Under the pieces are notes generated by a model. It was not told the DNA's origin. It did not search any database and saw only the letters and a program-made list of their open reading frames with translations. This document shows positions 1 to 10,458 of a DNA stretch of 64,000 bases, in pieces. Source of the stretch: Desulfobacteraceae bacterium (lineage in GTDB: Bacteria > Desulfobacterota > Desulfobacteria > Desulfobacterales > Desulfobacteraceae). A program made the translations under genes and the position numbers. The stretch spans positions 1-64,000 of the forward strand of contig JAAEMK010000042.1 of the NCBI GenBank assembly GCA_024225635.1, written 5' to 3'. Within the stretch, counting starts at the first letter, position 1. Each line of letters starts with the position of its first letter.

Positions 1-119
1 CATGCTCGAAATTAGGACAAAATGTCAAAGATCAGTAAAAAACAATTTCTACACATCAAAAAAAACTTTGGAACGATGAATAATGATTTTTTTGGAGGGT
101 GACGCCCCCAAAATAATGA

Positions 120-470
120 CTTTTCGGTCAGACACTAATTAAAGAAGAGACAGGGGTAAAGGCAACTAAAGTCCGTCCCCCATATGGTGCAGGAGGATGG
201 CCCCAAAAATATGATCCTGAACTCGCAAGAATCGCACGAAGCTTATCTCTGAGTATTCACAACTGGGACATTGATACTAAAGCTTGGAAAGCGTCAAAAG
301 GTATCAGTTCAAGTAAAATAGAAATGATTAAAAAGCAATTTCTCCTAAACAAGGGGAAGACTACACTCAATGTGCTTATGCATGTGCAATTAGAGACAGC
401 ACGAGATCTCCCTGGTTTTATAAGATATTTAAAAGACTCAGGTTTCACGTTTGCTGCGCCACTGAATTGA
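120..470 (+). pseudogene. Polysaccharide deacetylase (NodB domain), C-terminal remnant
   Basis: The frame is open from 120 to a TGA at 468-470 but has no plausible start; an in-frame TGA sits at 117-119. The translation carries the second half of a NodB deacetylase fold: a KVRPPYGAGG motif (family RPPYG), then a D-P-E-L-A-R-I-A helix, a WDIDTKAW motif (family W-x-D-x-x-D-W) and an LMHV motif holding the catalytic-base histidine of motif 5, followed by an LPGFIRYLKDSGF terminus. The N-terminal half with the metal-binding D and H-x3-H is missing; the bases upstream to position 1 do not supply it in any frame I read. Intact members remove acyl groups from polysaccharides or peptidoglycan. The codon use is AT-rich like the next few genes. 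I read this as a truncated or frameshifted gene; the full gene could only be rescued by sequence left of the window plus a frameshift. Confidence 0.68.
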
Positions 471-498
471 ATCGGCCAGAGTAAAGGATTTACATGCT

Positions 499-858
499 AT
501 GATGAATCGAATTTCATATTTGTTGTTCATAACGGTTCTTTTGGTTGGTTGTTCAGCCAGCTTGTCGTCGATAGAAGATGCCAGTGCGAAATACAAACTC
601 GACAAAGGCTATAAAAGCCTTGAGATCCTTTATAATAATTTTTATAAAGGAATGCAACGTAAGGAAGTTGAGCGCCTCTTGGGTGAGCCAGATTATTCAC
701 CAATTAACGGCCAATATTATTATTCGTCAGCCCAATCAGTATATTCAGAAGATCAAAAGCGAGAAGTCGTTGTCGGTTTGGTCATTGATTACCGAGACAT
801 AAATGGCACGATTACAGAGAGTCTTCAGAATTTTTGGATAGGACCTATAGGTGAATAA
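499..858 (+). CDS. Small lipoprotein with BamE/SmpA-like fold
   Basis: The product is 119 residues. It starts with a basic residue, a hydrophobic stretch and a lipobox (LLVGC, Cys at about residue 18), so it should be an acylated lipoprotein. The mature part contains YKGMQRKEVERLLGEPDYSP, which matches the G-M-s-x-x-E-V-x-x-l-l-G-x-P signature of the BamE/SmpA-like fold, followed by a Tyr-rich strand. BamE proper is a component of the outer-membrane beta-barrel assembly machine, but many unrelated small lipoproteins share the fold, so I do not assign bamE. An AAAGGA ribosome-binding site lies about 11 bases upstream. The gene is AT-rich and not linked in an obvious operon. Role unknown; the lipoprotein call is firm, the fold call moderate. 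Confidence 0.6.
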   Translation: MMNRISYLLFITVLLVGCSASLSSIEDASAKYKLDKGYKSLEILYNNFYKGMQRKEVERLLGEPDYSPINGQYYYSSAQSVYSEDQKREVVVGLVIDYRDINGTITESLQNFWIGPIGE

Positions 859-1350
859 AATCTTATTTTCGGGAGACTACAGACTTATTCAACAAAAATG
901 TTAGATTTCAAGATGCCCTTTTATAAGTTTGGTACCTTTCTATAAAATTTGATGCGAGGGTGCTTTTCTGAGCTGTCAGGTTCAGAGGATGGTTTATCTC
1001 CAATAAAGTTGACAATCAGTTCAGCCACATCTTCTATATTTAAATACCTTTACAGAATCGTTAGGATGTTGATATGCCCTCCACCAGATAAATCAATTAT
1101 GTTGATTGGATATCATTAATGGCATAAGAATGCGCACAACTGCTTGCGGGATAAAGCTGTTTGGGGGCATAAGGAGGCGCCTAACAGGCTGCGACATTGA
1201 GAGAAAAGTGCGTTATATGCGATCTGGGGGCGTTTTGTGAAATATCATTTAATATCATCTTTTATCATAAAACGATCAGTTTTATTTGTTGTTTGAATAG
1301 GTTATGATTTGTCTGTTTTTGACTTTAACCATTAATAGAGGACGTCAACC
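859..1350. other. AT-rich intergenic stretch, no intact gene
   Basis: About 490 bases separate the lipoprotein gene from the next small gene. No frame with a start codon and a ribosome-binding site is convincing. On the minus strand 1049-921 a 42-codon frame without a start ends in TAA and may be the tail of a decayed gene. The right end holds three 10-bp direct repeats (1241-1270) and a TATGAT -10-like hexamer (1303-1308) suited to a promoter for the gene at 1351, though no good -35 is visible. Confidence 0.4.
1241..1270 (+). repeat. Three 10-bp direct repeats upstream of small-protein gene
   Basis: The units AATATCATTT, AATATCATCT and TTTATCATAA follow each other at an exact 10-bp period, so each lies on the same face of the helix. 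They sit about 35 bases upstream of the TATGAT hexamer at 1303-1308. They could be operator sites, perhaps for the HTH protein encoded at 1545-2213; that is inference. Confidence 0.4.
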
Positions 1351-1491
1351 ATGGCTAAAAATCACGAAGCAGATATGCCCAACGCAAACAAAGGTGTAGC
1401 AGGACAAAACAAAACCCACGCACAGAATCAGGGGAACCGTGGAAAACAGTTAGATCCGAACCAGAACTCTAAGAAAAGCGGTTCCAAGTAG
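1351..1491 (+). CDS. 46-residue Asn/Gln/Lys-rich protein
   Basis: The frame opens with ATG GCT AAA and closes with TAG at 1489-1491. An AGAGGA ribosome-binding site lies at 1336-1341, an ideal 9 bases upstream, which is the main evidence that it is translated. The product is very hydrophilic, with about one third Asn, Gln and Lys, no hydrophobic core, no membrane segment and no Cys. Short stretches such as NANKGVAG and NQGNRGKQLDPNQ give it a repetitive, probably unstructured, possibly nucleic-acid-binding character. A perfect 11-bp inverted repeat follows directly. The HTH-like gene downstream is in the same orientation. I do not recognise a functional family; treat it as a hypothetical small protein in a two-gene cassette. 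Confidence 0.6.
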   Translation: MAKNHEADMPNANKGVAGQNKTHAQNQGNRGKQLDPNQNSKKSGSK

Positions 1492-1499
1492 GTAAAATC

Positions 1500-1529
1500 G
1501 CACAGGTAGGCTTGTTGCCCTACCTGTGC
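1500..1529 (+). terminator. Perfect 11-bp hairpin after the 46-aa gene
   Basis: Bases 1500-1510 pair perfectly with 1519-1529 around an 8-base loop, giving a strong RNA hairpin 8 bases after the stop of the small gene. There is no T-tract, so it is not a classical intrinsic terminator. It may act as an mRNA 3' end stabiliser, an attenuator before the next gene, or a binding site. Confidence 0.5.
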
Positions 1530-1544
1530 AACCGTAGAATTGGA

Positions 1545-2213
1545 ATGATGCATATGGTCATAAATAAGAAGAACTGTCAAAGTAAAAGAAAATTCAAACA
1601 GACCCGTCAGCTTGTAAAGATGGCGTTGAATGATGGTTGGACTCAACAAACTATTGCCCCCGCTTGTCGTACCCAGCAGTCCGTTGTGAGTGCATGGTCA
1701 CGTGGGGAAAAACAAGGTACTGAAGCCCAACTGAAGCCATTGTTGGAGATATATGGCAACAAGCTGAGACGGCAAAGTTTCAAGCTTTATCATTTATATG
1801 ATGAAGAGCAGAACAAGCACGAATATTTCAAAGTGGAAGGGAAGGCTATTTTTTCTTATACGATTATGGAAAAAAGTTCAGGCTACTCAACTAAAAATAA
1901 GAGAAATAAAGTTAGCCGAGTCGTTGTGCATGACCAAGGGCGAGGTTGTTTTCGACTTGTGGAGCAAGTTGTAATCTGCCACCCAGAATCTGGAGATGAA
2001 ATAGAGTGTCCAGATGAGAGTGGTATCTGGTCTTCTACTGTTACAGAGCAAATGCAATGTGAAGAGATAATAAATAGTATTGAAAAAGTTGCGCAAAAAC
2101 AGTCATATCATTGTCCGGATGAAGAGTACACATTGCCGTTTTTGATTCGAAAAGCATTTATTCAGCATGGGTACTCTGTCGAAGGTATTGTTGACTTTCC
2201 GGCACAGTTATAG
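1545..2213 (+). CDS. HTH-like DNA-binding protein of unknown family
   Basis: The longest frame starts at a TTG (1512) inside the hairpin at 1500-1529, so that start is unlikely. ATGs at 1545, 1548 and 1554 are better; the 1554 start has a GGA 9 bases upstream. The N-terminal third contains a helix-turn-helix-like stretch (LVKMALNDGWTQQTIAPACR then TQQSVVSAWSRGE), typical of Cro/CI-like folds with recognition-helix S-V-V-S-A-W, followed by a basic segment. The rest, about 130 residues, is a mixed alpha/beta domain with four Cys and no motif I recognise. It may regulate or act with the 46-residue protein upstream. No integrase or transposase lies beside it. The composition is AT-rich compared with genes to the right, suggesting acquisition. 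Real gene: confident; function: unknown. Confidence 0.65.
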   Translation: MMHMVINKKNCQSKRKFKQTRQLVKMALNDGWTQQTIAPACRTQQSVVSAWSRGEKQGTEAQLKPLLEIYGNKLRRQSFKLYHLYDEEQNKHEYFKVEGKAIFSYTIMEKSSGYSTKNKRNKVSRVVVHDQGRGCFRLVEQVVICHPESGDEIECPDESGIWSSTVTEQMQCEEIINSIEKVAQKQSYHCPDEEYTLPFLIRKAFIQHGYSVEGIVDFPAQL

Positions 2214-2300
2214 GTATATTACTTTAACCCCAAGGTAATGGGCACCATAACGCCCAAAGCATACCGGAATCGGTATTCAGTCTATTAACTCTTCGGGAGG

Positions 2301-2489
2301 TGCCTCACAATTTGCCACATTGCGGTTGTGACGCAGTAAGGATAGACAATATTTTGGACAGCAAACTTACCTGCCCTTTTGAAGGGATAGAAGAACGGTT
2401 TTCCAAGTATTCGAAAAGTGCTTTGCTTTTAAAGGGTTCGGGGAGGGTAAAAGCCAAGCCGTCGTCTTTGATGACCGCTTGGTTTTTTT
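2301..2489 (+). ncRNA. Putative structured RNA ending in an intrinsic terminator
   Basis: Several stems can be drawn by eye. Bases 2301-2310 pair with 2326-2335 (9 of 10); a CCCTT/AAGGG hairpin and an AAAAG/CTTTT hairpin follow; a TTACC / GGTAA pairing could close the second and third stems; and a terminator lies at 2454-2489. A 71-codon frame runs through here but has a non-ATG start and shows no protein-like character. I do not recognise 6S, tmRNA, SRP, RNase P or a known riboswitch. It could be an sRNA or a structured 3' element of the HTH gene transcript. Two further hairpins (2240-2255, 2261-2276) lie between the HTH gene and this element. Confidence 0.35.
2454..2489 (+). terminator. Rho-independent terminator
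   Basis: CCAAGC at 2454-2459 pairs with GCTTGG at 2477-2482, extended inward by imperfect and G-U pairs, and is followed at once by seven T residues (2483-2489). This is a textbook intrinsic terminator for a plus-strand transcript. Confidence 0.75.
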
Positions 2490-2681
2490 ATTACAACTGG
2501 AGTGTCTGGAAATAAATTTTATACATTAATAAACCTACTCTCCCTGAGTTCGGTGCGAAAGGGGGACCGTCCAGCTTAACGAGTTCCTGGAGGCCGAGTT
2601 GAGCCAGGAACCCCGGATAGGATTCATAACCGGGGCGGTGTCCTCCAGGGCGGACACCGAGGCCCAGATGGACGTGGTGGT
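2490..2681. other. Junction between AT-rich island and GC-rich backbone
   Basis: Composition changes abruptly near 2520. The GC-rich side holds an uninterrupted plus-strand frame from about 2545 to 2680, without a start, whose translation (containing VQLNEFLEAEL and ISSRAD-like text) looks like the inside of a gene. It may be a remnant left when the island arrived. No function can be assigned. Confidence 0.3.
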
Positions 2682-4794
2682 TCAGATTCGGTCTTGTGCC
2701 AGAAGCTCACTGAACTTGTCCTCTGGAACCGGCGGGCTGAAATAGTATCCCTGGGCCTGGTCGCAGCCGTGGTGCCGTATCAGTTCCAACTGCTCCTCGG
2801 TCTCGATCCCCTCGGCAACGAGGGTCTTGCCCAGGCTCCTGCCCATTGCGATGATCGCCTTTATGACCACAAGGTTTTTTTCGTTTGTGGTGCATTCCAT
2901 GACAAACGACCGGTCGATCTTGATGGCATCCACGGGAAACGAGGTCAGGTAGCTCAAGGAGGAGTAGCCGGTGCCGAAATCGTCCAGGGAGATTCTCAGG
3001 TTCATCGCCTTGAGCCGTTCCAGGGTGGAGATGGTTGCCCTGGTATCCTGCATGAGGATATTTTCCGTGATTTCGATTTCAAGGCTGTCGGGAGCCATGG
3101 ATTCGTTCTCAAGGGCGCTGGTAACGGTTTCCACGATGCCTTGATCGGCAAGCTTGTAGCCTGACAGATTCACTGCCATGCGTATATAAGGCAAATCCGA
3201 TTCCCGCCATTGGCGGTTTTGCCTGCAGGCGGTCTTCAGCACCCACTTGTTGATCTCGATGATTTGTCCCGACTCCTCCGCGATTGGAATGAACTTGTTG
3301 GGGGGGATCAGCCCCTTTTCCGGGTGGATCCACCGGATCAGGGCCTCGGCTCCGATGATCTTCCGGGAGTTCAGGTCCATCTGGGGCTGGTAGTAAAGGA
3401 CGAGCTGGTCCTTTTCCAGGGCTTCCTTCAGATCCCGTTCGATGTTGAAGCGTTCCATGGCCTTCCGGTTGAGGGCCTCGGTGTAAAACTGGTAGTTGTT
3501 TCTTCCGTTTTCCTTTGCATGGTACATGGCGGAGTCGGCGTTTTTCAACAGGGTGTCGGTCTCCTCTCCGTCCTGGGGAAAGAGGCTGATACCGATGCTG
3601 GTGGTCACGGATATCTCATGGTCGTCCAGGGTGTGGACTTCCGTGATCTTCCGGATGATGCGCCTTGCCACCAGGGCGGCATCCTCAGGAGTATTAATGT
3701 TGGAGAGCAGTATGGTGAATTCGTCCCCGCCAAGTCGCGCGATCATGCAATCGGCTCTTTGGGCGTTGCCCTTTGATGCCGAGTCGCAGCCCCTGATGCT
3801 CTTGCTCAGGTCCCTGGCAACCTGTTTGAGCAGCAGGTCGCCGGCATGGTGTCCCAGGGTGTCGTTGATCCTTTTGAACCGGTCCAGGTTGATAAAGAGC
3901 AGGGCAAAGATCCGCTGGTACCGTTTTGCCTGGATAATGGCCTGGTCCACCCGGTCCAGGAAGAGCATCCGGTTTGCAAGGCCTGTCAATCCGTCGTAAA
4001 AGGCGAGCAGACGGATCTCCTCCTCGGCCTGTTTTAACTGGGTGATGTCCTGGACCACCCCCAGCATGAGTTCGGGCACCCCTTTTTCATTGAACACGAT
4101 TTCCCCCTGGTTAAGGATGTGTTTCCGGGGGGCGTCGGAAAGCAGGATGGGATAACTCAGGGCAAAGGTCTTGAGTTCCGTGATGGCTTTGTCTATTTGG
4201 TTTTTCACCATTTCCCGTTTATGCTTTGGGATGGGGGAGAGGAAATCAAGAAAGGTGACCCCGGTTGCGGGGGTGAGGCCCAGGAGACGGCAGGCTTCCC
4301 TTGAACAGTTGAACTCCTTGGTTCCAAGATCGATCTGCCAGTTGCCGAGCTTGGCAAGCTCCTGGGTCTTGGCCAGACGGTTTCTGTTTCTGTTCAGCTC
4401 TTCAAAGGCCTTTCCCGCACGGAGCATATACCGGGCCCTGTGGCTCAGCATGGTCCAGTTGATGGGTTTTGAGACAAAATCGTTGGCTCCGGCTTCAAAG
4501 GCCTTTTCAATGGAAACCGTATCGTCCAGGCCGGTCACCATGAGAATCTGGGTGTGAAGCCCCCGGGCAAGGCCGCGAATGGCGGTGCAGGTCTCAAAGC
4601 CGTCCATTTCCGGCATCATCACATCCAGGAGCACAAGGTCCGGTCCCTGGGACGTGAACAGGTCCAGGGCCTGGTGCCCGTTCTCCGCCTCGATAACGTT
4701 GAAACCCGATTTCTTCAGGGCTGCTCCCATGGGGATGCGAAGGGAGAGGTCATCGTCCACGACCAGGGCCAGGGGTTTTTGTCTTTGTGGATTG

Positions 4795-4805
<11 letters not shown>
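2682..4805 (-). CDS. Response regulator with PAS, GGDEF and EAL domains
   Basis: The 707-residue protein joins a receiver domain (about 12-128; phospho-acceptor D61 in LLDVMMPEMDG, conserved K113), a PAS-like domain (about 140-260), a GGDEF domain (about 270-450) and an EAL domain (about 465-705). The GGDEF signature is intact (ARLGGDEF), as are EAL hallmarks: EALIRW, the ENILM segment, DDFGTGYSS, KIDRSF and AEGIET. The RxxD inhibitory site ahead of GGDEF is absent. It should make and/or degrade cyclic di-GMP in the cytoplasm under phosphorylation control. Its start overlaps the stop of the hybrid kinase by 11 bases, so the kinase is the likely phosphate source. It is the last gene of the TonB-YfiR-kinase operon. 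Which activity dominates cannot be read from sequence. Confidence 0.93.
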
Positions 4806-7688
<2,883 letters not shown>

Positions 7689-7692
<4 letters not shown>

Positions 7693-8261
7693 TGGTCGTC
7701 CACGATGATTGCCAGTTTCAGCAGGCGGGAACTGGGCGTCAGTCCCTGCATGTCGGCAATCCTGCGGCTGATTTCAAATTGCAATCGTCCCTGGCGGTTC
7801 AAAAAGTTGATGACGCCGCCAAATTCCGCGAAATGGGGTACCTCACCGATGGTCAGCACATGACACGCCTTTGCCTTGCCCAGGAGTTTGAACAGGGTCG
7901 GCGGGTCGATGCCGCTGGATATGAACAGCAGATGGGGCGTGCCCACCTGGTCCGGATCCGTTCCCCTGCGGACCTGGATGGTCCGGTCACCTATCCGTTT
8001 TCCATGGATGGTCCGGAATGCGTCAACAATGCTCTGATTCCCCATAACGCAAAGATCATAGGGTTCGGTGGGGGTTGTGAACGCGTTCCCGGGCCATTGG
8101 AAAAAACGGGCAAAGTTCAGCACAAAGGCCGCTTTGACCGCATACTCATCACCTGTTTCCCCATGGACAACGCTTGAGGAGACCGGTCCTATCAGCAGGG
8201 CGGACACGAGAAGGACCACGGTGATCAGGATGACAGGTCTCATGACTGTTTGCATGGACAC
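7689..8261 (-). CDS. YfiR-like periplasmic regulator (DUF4154)
   Basis: The product is 190 residues with an N-terminal signal segment (hydrophobic residues about 9-30). The mature part matches the YfiR family: VKAAFVLNFARFFQWP near the start, a LCVMGNQS strand, a GKRIGDRTIQVRR segment, LLFISSG, and a C-terminal GGVINFL with SSRLLKLA. YfiR in Pseudomonas is a periplasmic repressor of the CHASE8-containing diguanylate cyclase YfiN and responds to redox and envelope stress. Here no YfiN is present; the partner should be the CHASE8-like hybrid kinase directly downstream, whose start overlaps this stop by four bases. It lies 3 bases after the TonB receptor gene. Family membership is strong, mechanism inferred. 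Confidence 0.87.
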
Positions 8262-8264
8262 TCC

Positions 8265-10292
8265 CTAGAACCGGCAGGTTATCTTGCCGTAAATACCGGA
8301 TTTTACCTCGGTGGGAATGGTAAAATCCTCTTGGATAAATTCCATATGGCTGCTGTCCAGTAAGTTCTGGCCCACAAGGGAGACCTCCATCCCCTGTACC
8401 GGGCGCCAGGCAAGCCTAAGATCAAGGGTGGTGTAGGCGTTCACACCGTATAGTCCGGTTGGCGAATCCAGCTGGATTACGGTGACCTTGTCAACATGGC
8501 GAAGCCAGAGGTCCAGGTCCAGGTCATTTCTCAGCTTGATGGCGGTTCGCAGGGACACCTGGTGCCTGGGCTCCCGCCCGGCCTGTTTGTTTTTCTCCAT
8601 GTCACTGTCCAGAAATCCGTAGGCAAGATTCAGCTTTAAGTTCTTCGTTGCCTGCCAGGCCAGGGCCACTTCTCCGCCATAGGTCCGGGTGGAGGACGCA
8701 TTGGAAAAATAGTATGGCTGTTCAAGGGTATCCGGGGTGGCGATCAAGGCACCCTGGGAGAATACGTTCAGGTTGTCATAGTCGTTGTAAAACCCGGACA
8801 GGTCGATGGAAAGATCCCTGGACCACAGGAACCGGTACCCGATTTCGTAAGCCATCAGCTCTTCCGAATCAAAGTCCGGATTTCCCACAAGGGGGACTTC
8901 CACCGGGATCATATCCGGGGGCATCGGGAATATCATGCAGATTACCCTTGCGTCTCTTTCCAGGCGTGACGGGGTCCGAACGGCCCTGGATATGGCTGCC
9001 CAGAACTTGTGGCTGGAGCGGGGGGTGAAGAGAATACGGGCGCTGGGCTGCACTTCATAACCGGTATAATCGTTGTGCTCGAATTTGGAGCCCAGGGTCA
9101 GCCATACCTGGTTGTCTACGATCATGATTTCATCCTGGAAAAAGAGGCTGAACAGATCGTCCCTGCGTGATCTGGGGGATAATTCCGCCGCAAGTCCCGT
9201 GGAAAAGTTGTCCCGTGTCGTCCGATACCTGGCTCCCCAGAGAAGGTCATGGCGCTTTCCCAGGGCGATTTCGTGCTGGAAGTCCAGGTCAAAGCTGTCC
9301 CGTCTTTCGTCGGCAAAGGCTTCTTTGCGGTGAGTGGTGTCATAGTAGACCTGGAGGGTGAAGGATGATGCCGGGGAGAGGGTGTGCCGCCAGCGTCCCA
9401 GAAGGTTGCCGCCGGTGGCTTTAGCATCGTCATCAACCGTATGGGAGTAAGGAAAAACTGGGGTGGCAAGCTCTATGCTCTGGTCGATGTTACCCGAGTA
9501 GATATCGCCCTGGAGGGTAAAGCTGTCGGCATCGGCGGCATTGGTATCCATGCGGAATCCGCTCCTTGCCATGTTCCAGTCATCATTGGCGTCTCCCCCG
9601 GCTTCAAAGCTGAATTCATCCCTTTCAAATGCCTTGGCATACCATCGGCCGTAAGTTCCCTCTCCCAGGCGGAAACCGTATCTCAGACTGGCAAAGGCGC
9701 TTTCCCGGTTGCCGCCTCCCATGCTGACCAGGCCCCCCAGGGTGTCGGCACTGTGCTTTGTGATGATGTTGATGACGCCGTTGACCGCATTGGCGCCCCA
9801 AAGGGTTGCCCCGGGGCCCCGGATCACCTCGATTCGCTCCACATCCTCCAGCAGGGTGTCCTGGACCTCCCAGTAAACGCCCGAAAAGGATGGGGTGTAA
9901 ACCGAGCGGCCATCCATAAGCACCAGCAGCTTGGATGAAAACCGGCTGGTGGCGCTCCGGCTGTTGACCGCCCACTTGTTGGCGTCGATGCGGGCCACCG
10001 TGAGGCCCGGGACCATGCGCAGGGCTTCGGCAATGGAGGTGACCCCGGCATGTTTCAGATCGTCGTTGGTGATCACAAAGATGGCTGCGGCACTGTCCGA
10101 CAGGTTCCGGATCTTTTTACTGACAGAGGTCACCTGGATGCCCATGAGCTCTTCGATGGTCAAGCCGGTGAAATCCTTCTCCCGGGATAGGGCGGAACCG
10201 CCGGAGAGCATCAGTGCTGCAGACGCCAGGCAGAGAAGTTGCTTGATGAACCGGCGTTTTCGACGAAATCTCCTGTTTGTTGATTCTCGCAT
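8265..10292 (-). CDS. TonB-dependent outer-membrane receptor (YfiR-associated)
   Basis: The 675-residue protein begins with a very basic N-terminus and signal peptide, then FTGLTIEELMGIQVTSVSKK, which is a TonB-box-like start of the receptors that accompany YfiR-type operons, and a plug domain (about 55-170: DLKHAGVTSIAEALRMVPGL, IEVIRGPGATLWGANAVNGV). The remainder is a 22-strand-type beta barrel with many aromatic-ended strands and a C-terminal Phe (KITCRF). It heads a four-gene operon with a YfiR-like protein, the hybrid kinase and a GGDEF-EAL regulator, so it may act as a ligand-binding sensor as much as a transporter. The ligand is unknown. No extended TonB signalling domain is seen at the N-terminus. 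Confidence 0.9.
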   Translation of the reverse strand: MRESTNRRFRRKRRFIKQLLCLASAALMLSGGSALSREKDFTGLTIEELMGIQVTSVSKKIRNLSDSAAAIFVITNDDLKHAGVTSIAEALRMVPGLTVARIDANKWAVNSRSATSRFSSKLLVLMDGRSVYTPSFSGVYWEVQDTLLEDVERIEVIRGPGATLWGANAVNGVINIITKHSADTLGGLVSMGGGNRESAFASLRYGFRLGEGTYGRWYAKAFERDEFSFEAGGDANDDWNMARSGFRMDTNAADADSFTLQGDIYSGNIDQSIELATPVFPYSHTVDDDAKATGGNLLGRWRHTLSPASSFTLQVYYDTTHRKEAFADERRDSFDLDFQHEIALGKRHDLLWGARYRTTRDNFSTGLAAELSPRSRRDDLFSLFFQDEIMIVDNQVWLTLGSKFEHNDYTGYEVQPSARILFTPRSSHKFWAAISRAVRTPSRLERDARVICMIFPMPPDMIPVEVPLVGNPDFDSEELMAYEIGYRFLWSRDLSIDLSGFYNDYDNLNVFSQGALIATPDTLEQPYYFSNASSTRTYGGEVALAWQATKNLKLNLAYGFLDSDMEKNKQAGREPRHQVSLRTAIKLRNDLDLDLWLRHVDKVTVIQLDSPTGLYGVNAYTTLDLRLAWRPVQGMEVSLVGQNLLDSSHMEFIQEDFTIPTEVKSGIYGKITCRF

Positions 10293-10425
10293 GTTTCCTC
10301 CCCGGCCCGCTCTTTGGGGCGGTGAAAACGGGTTGGCATTAGCGGTTTTGATGAAGCGTTTTCAGGGAAAGTACTGGCAGCAGGCCAATGGGAAGCGTGT
10401 GGTCGGCAAAAAGAAAGAAGGGGAT

Positions 10426-10448
10426 GCCCGGCGGCAGGGCCGCCGGGC
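10426..10448 (-). terminator. Intrinsic terminator of the symporter operon
   Basis: A perfect 10-bp GC-rich stem (10439-10448 with 10426-10435) with a 3-base loop follows the symporter stop by about 10 bases. Read on the minus strand it is followed by a pyrimidine-rich tail (CCCCTTCTTTCTTTTT, about 10424-10408). Confidence 0.7.
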
Positions 10449-10458
10449 GGGCAATTTT

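Noticed and set aside
921-1049. A 42-codon minus-strand frame without start
   Set aside because: Too short, no start codon and no recognisable family; at most a decayed gene tail.
1180-1230. Possible integron attC site (GCCTAAC near 1190 and GTTAT near 1212)
   Set aside because: The core sites do not match GTTRRRY, and the internal symmetry needed for an attC hairpin is missing.
2300-2515. A 71-codon plus-strand frame
   Set aside because: It has a non-ATG start, runs through hairpins and the terminator, and shows no protein-like pattern.
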